The notes under the pieces: generated by a model
The model's input: only the letters and a program-made list of their open reading frames with translations
The model's database searches: none
What the model was told of the DNA's origin: nothing
Translations under genes and position numbers: made by a program
Assembly: GCA_002343985.1 (NCBI GenBank)
Contig: DDTB01000003.1
Span: 17,745 to 81,744 of the forward strand
DNA from: Chitinophagaceae bacterium UBA2375
Lineage (GTDB): Bacteria; Bacteroidota; Bacteroidia; Chitinophagales; Chitinophagaceae
Reading direction: 5' to 3'
Length of the DNA stretch: 64,000 nucleotides
Part shown: one piece after another, positions 46,201 through 55,158 of the stretch
How positions within the stretch are numbered: the stretch's first letter is position 1
Layout of the letters: each line of letters starts with the position of its first letter

Positions 46201-46978
46201 CGGTGCCATAAGCCGTGACCGACCCATCGTTTCCACCGGGGCAGGCAGGTTGTACAAATGAATACCTGATGCCGAGCGGCGTAGGTGGAGGTAACACTTC
46301 CACATCGTCAATCGCAAAATCGTTGCCTACAGGATTGGTATTGTTATTATACAATTCAATATTTACCCATGCGTTTGTAGGCACAAAGCTGTATGTAATT
46401 TTTTCCCAAACGGATGTGGTGCCTGGAAATGACACTTGCTCTGACCCCGAAACCAAGGTAACTGAAGCTGCATTATTCCATGCCACACTGATATTGGCCG
46501 AAGTACCGGCATCCACCGCGGTAATGGAAACAGATTTTTTCCAATAACTGAAAGTGTACGTAAGTCCAATGGTTAACGGGCCTACACCTCCACCAGTACT
46601 GCCGGCCTTCCAGAAACGTTGCCCGCCGCCAACTGTAGTGCCATCCACCACCATCATCTTTCCAGTTCCGCTATGGTCTGTTCCAGGGATAAAGTTGGCC
46701 AGGTTCATCGGTTGAGGGTTAGGGATGATGGCATAATCACCCGGTGCGCTGTTACCGGTTAATGGTGGCGGGGTACCAATAAAATTGTATGGGGCCTGAA
46801 CCTGGAAACCATTGCCGCTACCGCCACCCTCAAAATCCCCGTTGACCAGTAAATTAAAGGGAGAAACCTGCGCATGTGCGGAAAATCCAACCATTAGCAA
46901 ACAAAACAAGCCAATCACCAAAAAGTATCTGATGACAAAAGGCCTGGTTACCTGGCTTGCGGGCAGAAGTTGAAGCAT
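43274..46978 (-). CDS. Large surface protein with tandem repeats and gliding-motility type B sorting domain
   Basis: 1234 residues. A signal sequence (about 1-38, FLVIGLFCLLMVGFSAHAQ) precedes two DUF642/jelly-roll-like modules (LLVNGDFEGGG and LIYNGNFELGD, each followed by DHSGTGKMMVVDG and DHSTGTGKMMVVDG). Then come one Ig/SprB-like block, five copies of an 85-residue repeat (ITPVTGFSYTSPVCSNASPLS), another Ig-like block, and a C-terminal CHU_C domain (DIYFPGAFSPNGDGLNDHF ... YELIVYNRFGEVVFRS). The last domain is the type B signal for type IX secretion, so the protein should sit on the cell surface as an adhesin-like cargo. Confidence 0.88.
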   Translation of the reverse strand: MLQLLPASQVTRPFVIRYFLVIGLFCLLMVGFSAHAQVSPFNLLVNGDFEGGGSGNGFQVQAPYNFIGTPPPLTGNSAPGDYAIIPNPQPMNLANFIPGTDHSGTGKMMVVDGTTVGGGQRFWKAGSTGGGVGPLTIGLTYTFSYWKKSVSITAVDAGTSANISVAWNNAASVTLVSGSEQVSFPGTTSVWEKITYSFVPTNAWVNIELYNNNTNPVGNDFAIDDVEVLPPPTPLGIRYSFVQPACPGGNDGSVTAYGTGGTLPYAYNLNGGTFTGNNMFTGLPGGASYEIRTRDNENNIAISNPAIVLTEPVNPLTVRNDTTICQGNSINLQATATGSGSFSWTANPPDPSLLNPNIANPVVSQATPTTYTVNYSYTFARDLIYNGNFELGDLGFATEYSFIANNATGAQRAYSVTNNPNTFEPGFSNLCVDHSTGTGKMMVVDGSTNPNTVVWKQKVPVQPNTNYTFRYWLQTVAMPSSVASIETLINGQPITGSSLTSTLSAGALCNWAQFTANWNAGTSTEAEITLINRNTAASGNDFALDDISFTSSQTCIVSKSVFVDVVSSNTPVTGFSYTSPVCSNASPLSPTLSTGFSTGGTFSAGAGLNINPSTGQINVSASTPGTYTVTYNLPASGCQIAGSNTASISINNSITPVTGFSYTSPVCSNASPLSPTLGTGFSSGGTFSAGTGLSINPSTGQINVAASTPGTYTVTYNITSSGCQLAGSSTATISINNSITPVTGFSYTSPVCSNASPLSPTLGTGFSSGGTFSAGAGLSINPSNGQINVAASTPGTYTVTYNITSSGCQLAGSSTATISINNSITPVTGFSYTSPVCSNASPLSPTLGTGFSSGGTFSAGTGLSINPSTGQINVAASTPGTYTVTYNVPASGCQIAGTGTATISINNTITPVTGFSYTGPVCSNASPISPTLGTGFSSGGTFSAEAGLSINPSNGQFNVAASTPGTYTVTYNIPASGCQIAGSGTAGIIITASPGAPIANDVTKCGPGIFTLEANSNGSINWYADAGLTNLLHVGAVYQPALDSSTSFYLQAELNGCTSDSVLVWATVADNPTKPNLGPDQLLCPGDKVTLSAGNYAQYNWSNGSGAASIEVSDAGIYIVEVGNRFGCLASDTVQISIASNCDDIYFPGAFSPNGDGLNDHFKPLGNIAFVSNYELIVYNRFGEVVFRSVDPNSGWDGFFKNKQNAQSNYVYMASYRFRAGAIRYRKGNLVLIR
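43996..45270 (-). repeat. Five tandem 255-bp coding repeats
   Basis: Identical landmark bases recur at 44241, 44496, 44751, 45006 and 45261, an exact 255-bp period (85 codons). Units two and three in protein order are almost the same, while the outer ones differ more. The region is prone to slippage or recombination and to assembly collapse. Confidence 0.9.
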
Positions 46979-47089
46979 TACAGTTATGTGTGTGTTGATA
47001 CTTCAGAGATTGCTAAAAAATGAAAACCCTTACGTGTACAATTTACACATTAAAACAATTGGCCGGAAATTCTTTTTTGGAAATGGGGT

Positions 47090-50000
47090 TTACGCGAAAC
47101 TCATCAGGTGCCTGTGCATGTGTACAAGGAAAGAATGGATATCATTCATCTCATGCATGGATTCTACCAGCAACATGCCTTGTTTGCCCACTTGTTTGAG
47201 GCGTGCTTTGTTGGTTCCTTTCTGCAGGAAATCGAGGATGCCATTGAATGTATGGCTTTGGAAATAGGGGGAGTCGGGATTGCCGACAAAATAAGCACGC
47301 AGTAATGAATTTTTGAGCACGAGTTTTTCAAAACCCAGGTCAACCGAAAGTTTGCGGCACCTGACGGTTGTAAAGAGGTCCTGCACCTGCGATGGAACAG
47401 GCCCAAAGCGGTCTTGCAGTTCCGCATGAAACTGGTTGAGGTCATCTTCTGTATCGCAGTTGTCGAGCCGCGTGTATAAAGTCAACCTTTCCGTGATGCT
47501 TTCTACATAACTGTCCGGTATGAGTATCTCCAGGTCAGTATCAATGCTGCAATCGCTCACATAATCATCCTGCTGTTGTATTTCATCTTTAAACAAGCTT
47601 CTGAATTCTTTGCGCTTCAGTTCGCGAATGGCTTCATCCAGGATTTTATGGTACATCTCAAAACCAATCTCTGCGATAAAGCCACTCTGTTCACCGCCGA
47701 GCAGGTTTCCGGCGCCCCTGATATCCAGGTCGCGCATGGCAATCTGGAACCCGCTGCCCAGGTCGCTGTATTGTTCCAGCGTAGCCAGTCGTTTCCGGCT
47801 GTCAACAGGTAATGTACTCATCGGAGGAGCCAATAAATAACAGAATGCTTTTTTATTGCTGCGCCCTACGCGCCCGCGCAACTGGTGGAGGTCGCTTAGT
47901 CCAAACTGGTGCGCGTTATTGACGATGATGGTATTTACATTTGGTATATCTACGCCGCTCTCTACAATATTTGTGCAGACCAGTACATCGTATTTGCGGT
48001 CCATGAAATCGAGGATCGTGTCTTCCAGTTTATCGCCCTCCATTTGTCCATGTGCGAATGCGATACTCAGGTCGGGGCATAAGCCCTGGATCAGGCCTTT
48101 CATTTCCGACAAACCGTTGACCCGGTTGTGGATGAAGAATACCTGGCCCCCGCGCTCGGTTTCGAAATAAATGATATCCCTGATGGCATCCTCGTTAAAA
48201 ACCATCACTTCTGTTTGTATGGGCTGCCTGTTGGGTGGAGGTGTGTTGATGATGCTGAGGTCGCGTGCGCCCATCAGGCTGAACTGGAGTGTTCTTGGGA
48301 TAGGCGTTGCCGTTAGTGTCAGTGAGTCAACCGTGCTGCGCAGTTGTTTCAGTTTTTCTTTCGCGGCCACGCCAAATTTTTGTTCTTCGTCAATAATCAT
48401 GATCCCCAGGTCGCGGAATTTTACGTCTTTACCCAACAGGGCATGAGTGCCTACGATGATATCGACTTTGCCTTCTTCCAGTTTTTTCAGGGTTTCCTTT
48501 TTTTCTTTAGTGGATTTGAAGCGGTTGATGAAATCCACTTTCACCGGAAAGTCCCTAAGGCGGTCACTGAATGTTTTAAAATGCTGATAAGCCAGGATGG
48601 TTGTGGGCACCAGCACGGCTGCCTGCTTGCCGTCGCAGCAGGTTTTAAATGCCGCACGAATGGCGATTTCCGTTTTGCCAAAACCCACGTCGCCGCAAAC
48701 AAGCCTGTCCATAGGTTGCGGCTTCTCCATATCCTTTTTCACATCTTCAGTAGCTTTGGCCTGGTCGGGTGTGTCTTCGTAAATGAAGCTGGCTTCGAGT
48801 TCGGTTTGCAGGTAATTGTCGGGGCTGTGCGAATATCCCTGTTGGCTCTTTCTTTCAGCGTATAGCCTGATCAGGTCTGTGGCGATATCCTTAACCTGTT
48901 TCTTGGTTTTTTCTTTTAGTTTACTCCAGGCATCGCTGCCCAGTTTATTCATTTTTGGTACAGAGCCTTCCTTTCCACTGTATTTACTGATTTTGTGGAG
49001 GGATGAAATATTTACATACAGAAGGTCATTGTCTTTATACCTGATGCGCACGGCTTCCTGCATCCGGCCATTCACATCAATTTTCTGCAATCCACTGTAA
49101 ATACCCACACCGTGGTCAATATGCGTGACATAATCGCCGGGCTGCAGTTCCCTCAGTGTTTTCAGGGTGAGGGCCTTGTTTTTGCTGAATGCCTGCTTGA
49201 CCTTGTATTTATGATAACGTTGAAAAATCTGGTGGTCGGTATAACAAACCAATTTAAGGTCGTGGTCAATAAACCCTTCATGAATGGAGACCGCGATAGG
49301 CGTGACCTGTATCTCCGCTTTCAGGTCTGTAAAAATGCTGTGCAGCCTTTCCAGTTGTTTCGGGTTGTCTGAAAACAGGAAGATATTGTATTGCTGTTGT
49401 TCGAGTTCGCGCAGGTTTTTAATCAGCAGGTCGAACTGCCTGTTGAAAGCCGGTTGTTCCTGTGTTTTAAAAACTTCTTCCCTGGCGCCGCCCGCTGCAT
49501 GCCCAAAGGAAATGACTGCTGTATTATTGAGGGCCGATTCCCATTCATCCACGGCCATAAAATCGGATGCGGTGCATGAGGCATAATCCGGTTGTTCATC
49601 ATCTTCCGGCTGCGTATTGATTTGCCCGCTTGCCAGGAGGTCCAGGAATACCTGAAGGTCTTCGTGGTATTGTTCCAGCTTTTCGCGGATAAAGGGACGG
49701 TCGCTCAGCCAGGTAATGGTAGGCCCGGGAATAAAATCGGAGAGGATTACTTTTTCGGCATCATTGCCTGAATCCTTTCCGGCTTCGAGCAGGCTCAGGT
49801 TGGGGATGATGTTGACTTGAAGCAACCTTCTTTCACTTAATTGTGATTCGGGGTCAAAGATGCGGATACTGTCAACCTCGTTCCCGAATAATTCAATGCG
49901 GTAAGGTTTCTCATTTCCAAATGAGTAAATATCGAGTATGCCTCCCCGTAAGGCGAACTGACCGGGCTCATATACAAAATCCGTCCTGCGGAAACCGAGG

Positions 50001-50506
50001 TTGGCCAGTTTCTCCAGGATGCCGTTGACATCAAGGGTTTCAGCCTGTTTCACCCGGATGATCTGTTCTGTAATTTCGTTCGACAAAACCACTTTTTCCG
50101 CCAACGCTTCGGGGTAGGTGACGATAATTTTTTTATGTCCGCCCGAAGCCAGCCTGCTCAAGGCTTCCGTTCGCAGCATGACGTGGCTGCTGTTGAGCAA
50201 CCTGAAATTTTTTTTATTTTTAAAAGAGGAAGGGAAATAAAACAGGTCGATGGCGCCGGTGATATTTTCGAGGGTGTTATGAAAATACGCGGCTTCTTCC
50301 GCATCGCGCAGCACCACAAGGTGGTTATAGCCCGCGGCGAGTGGGTGTTGAAAAACCGAAGCGAGAACAAACTGGCTGGCACTGCCCTGTAATCCTTTCG
50401 CGTGAATGTGCTGACGGCCATCGTTTCCGGGCAAAAGGATACTTTCCGCAACGGCATTGGTGCGGGGGTCGTTCCTGAAAAAATTCATCAACACGTCAAA
50501 ATTCAT
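47090..50506 (-). CDS. mfd: Transcription-repair coupling factor Mfd
   Basis: 1138 residues, the usual length. The N-terminal UvrB-homology part is followed by an RNA polymerase-interacting domain, then the RecG-like translocase with Walker A GDVGFGKTEIAIRAA and Walker B DEEQKFGV, and motifs TATPIPRTL and GRVGRSNKKA. It removes stalled RNA polymerase from lesions and recruits UvrA. ATG 50506 is taken (MNFDVLMNFFRN); an exact TATCTTTG -7 box is 29 bases upstream. Confidence 0.93.
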   Translation of the reverse strand: MNFDVLMNFFRNDPRTNAVAESILLPGNDGRQHIHAKGLQGSASQFVLASVFQHPLAAGYNHLVVLRDAEEAAYFHNTLENITGAIDLFYFPSSFKNKKNFRLLNSSHVMLRTEALSRLASGGHKKIIVTYPEALAEKVVLSNEITEQIIRVKQAETLDVNGILEKLANLGFRRTDFVYEPGQFALRGGILDIYSFGNEKPYRIELFGNEVDSIRIFDPESQLSERRLLQVNIIPNLSLLEAGKDSGNDAEKVILSDFIPGPTITWLSDRPFIREKLEQYHEDLQVFLDLLASGQINTQPEDDEQPDYASCTASDFMAVDEWESALNNTAVISFGHAAGGAREEVFKTQEQPAFNRQFDLLIKNLRELEQQQYNIFLFSDNPKQLERLHSIFTDLKAEIQVTPIAVSIHEGFIDHDLKLVCYTDHQIFQRYHKYKVKQAFSKNKALTLKTLRELQPGDYVTHIDHGVGIYSGLQKIDVNGRMQEAVRIRYKDNDLLYVNISSLHKISKYSGKEGSVPKMNKLGSDAWSKLKEKTKKQVKDIATDLIRLYAERKSQQGYSHSPDNYLQTELEASFIYEDTPDQAKATEDVKKDMEKPQPMDRLVCGDVGFGKTEIAIRAAFKTCCDGKQAAVLVPTTILAYQHFKTFSDRLRDFPVKVDFINRFKSTKEKKETLKKLEEGKVDIIVGTHALLGKDVKFRDLGIMIIDEEQKFGVAAKEKLKQLRSTVDSLTLTATPIPRTLQFSLMGARDLSIINTPPPNRQPIQTEVMVFNEDAIRDIIYFETERGGQVFFIHNRVNGLSEMKGLIQGLCPDLSIAFAHGQMEGDKLEDTILDFMDRKYDVLVCTNIVESGVDIPNVNTIIVNNAHQFGLSDLHQLRGRVGRSNKKAFCYLLAPPMSTLPVDSRKRLATLEQYSDLGSGFQIAMRDLDIRGAGNLLGGEQSGFIAEIGFEMYHKILDEAIRELKRKEFRSLFKDEIQQQDDYVSDCSIDTDLEILIPDSYVESITERLTLYTRLDNCDTEDDLNQFHAELQDRFGPVPSQVQDLFTTVRCRKLSVDLGFEKLVLKNSLLRAYFVGNPDSPYFQSHTFNGILDFLQKGTNKARLKQVGKQGMLLVESMHEMNDIHSFLVHMHRHLMSFA

Positions 50507-50535
50507 CCTGCCTGTTTCCTGCCCTAAAGGCGGCG

Positions 50536-50543
50536 CAAAGATA
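50536..50543 (-). promoter_or_regulatory. -7 box for mfd
   Basis: Minus-strand TATCTTTG, exact TAnnTTTG; the nearest upstream TTG is 24 bases away. Confidence 0.4.
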
Positions 50544-50649
50544 GGATGAGAATGAGCATGGTTGATGCAATGTTTGATTTTTTCATTTTGCGCTGCATAT
50601 CCGCCGGGGCTAAGGATAAATTTGTACATTTCCGCATAAATCCACATCT

Positions 50650-51372
50650 ATGGCATTACAACCCTGGAGAACCGGTAAAGTGATCCGGATTGAAAATGAA
50701 ACCCCCGATACCCGGAGGTTTTGGTTCGAAGTGCCGGAGCTTGACGCATTCCCATTTTTGCCCGGGCAGTTTGTAACGCTTGACCTGCCCATTCATGAAA
50801 AGCCCAATAAGCGATGGAGGAGTTATTCCATTTCATCCTGGCCCGACGGCAGTAATGTATTTGAATTGATCATAGTGCTTGATCAGCAGGGATTGGGAAC
50901 ACCATATTTATTTGAACAGGCTTCGGTTGGCACCGAAATCCCTTTTCGCGGGCCACAGGGGGTTTTCACCCTGAAAGAGCCGATAGAAGAAGATGTGGTC
51001 CTGGTTTGTACGGGAACAGGCATTGCGCCCTTCAGGAGCATGATTCAGCACCTGCACCGAAACGGGATCCCGCATAAGGATTTACACCTGGTGTTTGGTT
51101 GCAGGAACCAGTCATCCCTTTTATATTATGATGAGATGCGATCCCTGGAAAAAGCTGTTCCGGGATTTCATTACCACCCGGTTTTATCGAGGGAAGAAAA
51201 GGAGGGATTTGATCATGGTTATGTGCATGCCGTATATGAACGTATTTGCGCCAACCGCCAACCCGCGCGTTTTTATCTCTGCGGCTGGAAAGGCATGATT
51301 GATGAAGCCCGGCAACGCATCCAGCAATTGGGATATGAGAAAAAAGATATCCATTTCGAAATCTACGGTTAG
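50650..51372 (+). CDS. Ferredoxin-NADP reductase-like FAD oxidoreductase
   Basis: 240 residues. The FAD-binding RSYS motif (57-60) and the NAD(P)-binding TGTGIAPFRS (121-130) and VFGCRN (148-153) are intact, and it ends in HFEIYG. There is no 2Fe-2S domain. It would move electrons between NAD(P)H and an external partner such as ferredoxin or flavodoxin. It lies 128 bases upstream of nuoA, which has no NuoEFG module; a functional link is possible but unproven, and a promoter may separate the two. Confidence 0.85.
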   Translation: MALQPWRTGKVIRIENETPDTRRFWFEVPELDAFPFLPGQFVTLDLPIHEKPNKRWRSYSISSWPDGSNVFELIIVLDQQGLGTPYLFEQASVGTEIPFRGPQGVFTLKEPIEEDVVLVCTGTGIAPFRSMIQHLHRNGIPHKDLHLVFGCRNQSSLLYYDEMRSLEKAVPGFHYHPVLSREEKEGFDHGYVHAVYERICANRQPARFYLCGWKGMIDEARQRIQQLGYEKKDIHFEIYG

Positions 51373-51426
51373 CCATACACGATTTATACTGTAAATGGCT
51401 GTTGCCATTGAAAGCCCTGGGTTTGT

Positions 51427-51460
51427 TTGCAAAGATTAATTGGTTGATATTAATTTTTTG
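51427..51460 (+). promoter_or_regulatory. Candidate promoter of the nuo operon
   Basis: TTG (51427-51429), 21-nt gap, then a TAATTTTTTG element. It is looser than the other boxes. It lies between the reductase gene and nuoA. Confidence 0.35.
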
Positions 51461-51500
51461 CTATCTTAATGGGCGAAATCTTCACACTAAATTGTAAACC

Positions 51501-51851
51501 ATGGGCGCCGCTTCAATGATTGTATTGATACTTGCAGGCCTCGCATTTGCCGGCATCGCCATCATGGTCTCCAAAATATTGAACAAGGCCAGCACCAACC
51601 CGCAAAAAGGGGAAGCATACGAATGCGGTGTCCCCACACAGGGTAAAACCTGGATTCAGATGAATGTGGGATATTATTTATACGCCCTCTTGTTTTTGAT
51701 TTTTGATGTGGAGTTGGTTTTTTTATATCCCTGGGCGGTTGCGGCCAAGGTTACCGGATGGTTCGCATTTATTGAGATTATTATTTTCTTTTTCATATTG
51801 TTCCTCGGATTCCTCTATGCGCACCGGAAAGGTGCATTGAAGTGGATGTGA
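51501..51851 (+). CDS. nuoA: NADH-quinone oxidoreductase subunit A
   Basis: 116 residues with three membrane spans (about 5-27, 58-78, 85-108) and the family sequence YECGVPTQGKTWIQMNVGYYLYALLFLIFDVE. It is the first of eleven complex I genes in a row. Confidence 0.93.
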   Translation: MGAASMIVLILAGLAFAGIAIMVSKILNKASTNPQKGEAYECGVPTQGKTWIQMNVGYYLYALLFLIFDVELVFLYPWAVAAKVTGWFAFIEIIIFFFILFLGFLYAHRKGALKWM

Positions 51852-51891
51852 ACCGAAGTGGAGGGCCGCGGGCGCATCGCAACGATTGCCC

Positions 51892-52428
51892 ATGCAGCAA
51901 CCTGTTTCAAAAGGCCAGTCCTTTCCCGGCCAGGTACATGAGTTACCGGGCGGTGGCATTGTGCTCAGTAAGTTGGATGATGTCATCAACTGGGCCAGGT
52001 CAAACTCCCTGTGGCCGCTCACGTTTGCCACAAGCTGTTGCGGTATTGAAATGATGGCGACCGCTTCCGCGAAATATGATTTTTCAAGGTTTGGTTTTGA
52101 AGTGGCCAGGGCTTCTCCCAGGCAGGCCGATGTAATCATCATTGCCGGTACCATTGTCAATAAAATGGCGCCCGTACTCAAGCGCCTATACGATCAGATG
52201 GCAGACCCCAAGTATGTAATTGCGATGGGCGCCTGCGCGATCAGCGGTGGCCCGTTTTTTTATAATACTTATTCTGTGGTCAAAGGGGCCGATCATATTA
52301 TCCCGGTGGATGTGTATGTGGCGGGCTGTCCGCCCCGGCCAGAAGCCTTATTGCACGCGCTGATCACTTTGCAGGATAAAATCAAACAAGGGTTAACGCG
52401 CGAACAAATTAAAACCGGCATACCATGA
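51892..52428 (+). CDS. nuoB: NADH-quinone oxidoreductase subunit B
   Basis: 178 residues. It holds cluster N2, with ligands C49, C50, C115 and C146 (SCCGIEM, GACAISGG, AGCPPRPE). ATG 51892 is chosen over TTG 51886. The stop overlaps the nuoC start by four bases. Confidence 0.95.
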   Translation: MQQPVSKGQSFPGQVHELPGGGIVLSKLDDVINWARSNSLWPLTFATSCCGIEMMATASAKYDFSRFGFEVARASPRQADVIIIAGTIVNKMAPVLKRLYDQMADPKYVIAMGACAISGGPFFYNTYSVVKGADHIIPVDVYVAGCPPRPEALLHALITLQDKIKQGLTREQIKTGIP

Positions 52429-52886
52429 TGGATCGGGAACATATGATATCATGCATCACGGAGTGGGTTCCAGGGGCCAAAGCGGAAGAGGGCACGGAGT
52501 GGACAACCTTGTCGATTCCAGGTGAATCATGGCCCGAACTGGCACAGCGATTGCGCGATGAAGCCGACTGGCAGATGGATTTCCTTTTTTGCCTCACGTG
52601 CATCGACTGGAAAACACACCTGACGATGGTGTACCACCTGACATCCACCAGGCACAGGCATATCCTGGTGATCAAGGCCGACCTGCCCGCAGATGACGCG
52701 GTGATACATACGGCCAGCCATCTGTGGAAGACGGCGATTTTCCATGAACGTGAGGTGTTTGAGATGTTTGGTGTTCGGTTCAGCAAGCACCCCGACCTGC
52801 GGCTATTGATATTGCCTGACGGATGGGAGGGACGGAACCCCATGAAAAAAGATTTTGAAGACCCTGTAAATATGATCAGGATGTAA
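52425..52886 (+). CDS. nuoC: NADH-quinone oxidoreductase subunit C
   Basis: 153 residues, not fused to NuoD. The family stretch HERDVFEMFG-like (FHEREVFEMFGVRF) and LLILPDGWEG are present. Peripheral arm subunit near the quinone site. Confidence 0.92.
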   Translation: MMDREHMISCITEWVPGAKAEEGTEWTTLSIPGESWPELAQRLRDEADWQMDFLFCLTCIDWKTHLTMVYHLTSTRHRHILVIKADLPADDAVIHTASHLWKTAIFHEREVFEMFGVRFSKHPDLRLLILPDGWEGRNPMKKDFEDPVNMIRM

Positions 52887-52920
52887 TTTCATAATTTTCG
52901 GGTAATCATAACCGTTATAC

Positions 52921-54036
52921 ATGCACGAAGTACTCGGTACAACAACAGACGGGGATTTGGTCATCAATGTGGGCCCGCAGCATCCGGCCACGCATGGTGT
53001 ATTGCACCTGGTGATCACCTTGCATGGGGAGACCATCCGGAAAGTGGATCCCCACCTGGGTTATATCCACCGGTCAATTGAGAAAATGTGCGAGAGCCTG
53101 ACTTACCGGCAGTTTATTTACGTCACCAGCCGGATGGATTACCTGTCGGCCCATATCAACAACCACGCCTGCGCGCTATGCGTGGAAAAAGGTTTGCAGG
53201 TTGAAGTGCCTGCCCGTGCGCAATATATCCGTGTACTCATGGATGAACTCACGCGCATTGCATCACATGAATTATGGTGGGGCGCGATGGCGATGGACCT
53301 TGGGGCTTTCACCCCGTTTTTTCACGCGTTCAGGGAAAGGGAAAACATCAATGATATCATGGAAGAAACCTGCGGCGCCAGGCTCACCATGAATTATATG
53401 GTACCGGGCGGCGTGATGGCCGATATCCATCCCAATTTTCAGAAAAGGGTGAAATCCTTTATTCAGTTGTTCAGGTCTAAGTTTGATGAGTATAACGAAA
53501 TGGTGACCGGCAATATTATTTTTCAGAACCGGATGAAGGGTGTTGGTTATTTATCAGCGGAGGATGCCATTTCATATGGATGTACAGGCCCAACCGCGAG
53601 GGGTAGCGGCGTTTCCTGTGATGTGCGAAAAATCATGCCTTATGAATTGTACAACCAGGTACAGTTTGACGAGATATTGGAAACCGGCGGCGATTCCTTT
53701 GCCAGGTATATGGTGCGTTTGCGCGAGATGAATGAATCCATTAATATTATTGAGCAGGTGATTGATAATATACCAGAAGGCGATTACCAGGCAAAAACCA
53801 AGGCGGTTTTGAAATTGCCCAAGGGGGAATTTTATACAAGGGTGGAAACCGCGCGGGGGGAGCTGGGCGTGTATATTGTCAGCGAAGGCGGCACCACACC
53901 GTACCGGATAAAATTCCGCTCACCGGGTTTTTCCAATTTATCCGCGCTTGACCATATGGCCAGGGGCAGTAAAATTGGCGACCTGGTGGCGATGATGGGC
54001 ACGCTTGACTTAGTGATACCGGACATCGACAGGTAA
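52921..54036 (+). CDS. nuoD: NADH-quinone oxidoreductase subunit D
   Basis: 371 residues. It carries the NuoD core: GPQHPATHGVLHLVI, LGYIHRSIEKMCE and PSGEFYTR-like (LPKGEFYTRVE) segments. Together with NuoB it forms the quinone pocket. The next gene is nuoH; nuoE, nuoF and nuoG are absent. Confidence 0.93.
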   Translation: MHEVLGTTTDGDLVINVGPQHPATHGVLHLVITLHGETIRKVDPHLGYIHRSIEKMCESLTYRQFIYVTSRMDYLSAHINNHACALCVEKGLQVEVPARAQYIRVLMDELTRIASHELWWGAMAMDLGAFTPFFHAFRERENINDIMEETCGARLTMNYMVPGGVMADIHPNFQKRVKSFIQLFRSKFDEYNEMVTGNIIFQNRMKGVGYLSAEDAISYGCTGPTARGSGVSCDVRKIMPYELYNQVQFDEILETGGDSFARYMVRLREMNESINIIEQVIDNIPEGDYQAKTKAVLKLPKGEFYTRVETARGELGVYIVSEGGTTPYRIKFRSPGFSNLSALDHMARGSKIGDLVAMMGTLDLVIPDIDR

Positions 54037-54060
54037 TGAACAGATCAAATAACCAAATGC

Positions 54061-55137
54061 ATGTTTAGTTTATCAGGCATAACCACAGCGTTGCACGACT
54101 GGCTTAGCGGCCGGTTCAGTGAAGCATGGGTTATGCTGATTGAAATGCTGTTGGCCGGCATTGCCGTGATCAGTTTTTTTGCCATACTTGGACTTGTGCT
54201 GGTATTGATGGAACGTAAGGTTTCGGCCTGGATGCAGATCAGGCTTGGGCCTAACCGGGTTGGGCCGAAAGGTATGTTGCAATCATTCGCGGATACTTTG
54301 AAGCTTTTGGTGAAAGAGGGCATGACACCCAATGGAGCCGACAAATTGCTGTTTAACATGGCGCCGGTCATGGCCATGGTCATTGCCATGTTGCTCATGG
54401 CGCCGATCGCTTTTGCAAAGGATTTTCAGCTCTGGGATATAAATATCGGTGTACTCTATATCTCGGCAGTTTCATCGCTTTCCGTTATCAGCATTTTGAT
54501 GGCGGGATGGGCCAGTAATAATAAGTATTCATTATTGGGTGCTATGCGCAGCGGTGCACAGATTGTGAGTTATGAATTATCGGCAGGGCTCGCGATTTTG
54601 ACCATTGTGGTTTTGTCGGGCAGCCTGAACATGAATGATATTGTCATGGCACAGGAAAATGGATGGTGGATTTTTAAAGGGCATATCCCGGTGATCATCG
54701 CTTTTGTAATTTTTATTATTGCCGTTACTGCTGAAACCAACAGGGCCCCGTTTGACCTTGCGGAAGCGGAATCAGAACTGACGGCTGGTTTCCATACCGA
54801 GTATTCCGGGATGAAATTCGCGTTGTTCTTCCTGGCGGAATATGTGAACGTATTTATTGTATGTGCCATTGGCGCCACATTGTTTTTGGGTGGTTGGATG
54901 CCTTTCCATATTGGCAACTGGGATGGTTTCAACCGGGTGATGGATTTTATCCCATCGAGTATCTGGTTTTTGGGAAAAACCTTTTTACTGATTTTCCTGA
55001 TCATGTGGTTCCGATGGAGTTTTCCCAGGTTAAGGATCGATCAGTTGCTGAACCTGGAATGGAAATACCTGCTGCCGATAAGTATGGTAAACATTCTCCT
55101 GGTGGCCGCTATCGCCATACTTGGCTGGCATTTTTAA
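54061..55137 (+). CDS. nuoH: NADH-quinone oxidoreductase subunit H
   Basis: 358 residues, about eight membrane spans, with the conserved LMERKVSAWMQIRLGPNRVGP and ETNRAPFDLAEAESELTAG loops that form the quinone channel. It follows nuoD by 24 bases, where nuoE-G stand in 14-gene operons. Confidence 0.95.
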   Translation: MFSLSGITTALHDWLSGRFSEAWVMLIEMLLAGIAVISFFAILGLVLVLMERKVSAWMQIRLGPNRVGPKGMLQSFADTLKLLVKEGMTPNGADKLLFNMAPVMAMVIAMLLMAPIAFAKDFQLWDINIGVLYISAVSSLSVISILMAGWASNNKYSLLGAMRSGAQIVSYELSAGLAILTIVVLSGSLNMNDIVMAQENGWWIFKGHIPVIIAFVIFIIAVTAETNRAPFDLAEAESELTAGFHTEYSGMKFALFFLAEYVNVFIVCAIGATLFLGGWMPFHIGNWDGFNRVMDFIPSSIWFLGKTFLLIFLIMWFRWSFPRLRIDQLLNLEWKYLLPISMVNILLVAAIAILGWHF

Positions 55138-55158
55138 TTGTTAAATGATAATCGGATT

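Noticed and set aside
45557..46261. 234-codon + strand frame inside the repeat protein
   Set aside because: Antisense shadow of the large T9SS cargo gene.
51373..51500. tRNA or riboswitch upstream of nuoA
   Set aside because: No cloverleaf, no TTCGAATCC-type arm and no recognisable aptamer; only a possible promoter.
54036..54061. Deletion of nuoEFG by assembly error
   Set aside because: The nuoD end and nuoH start are intact with normal short spacing, and the sequence shows no truncated remnant.
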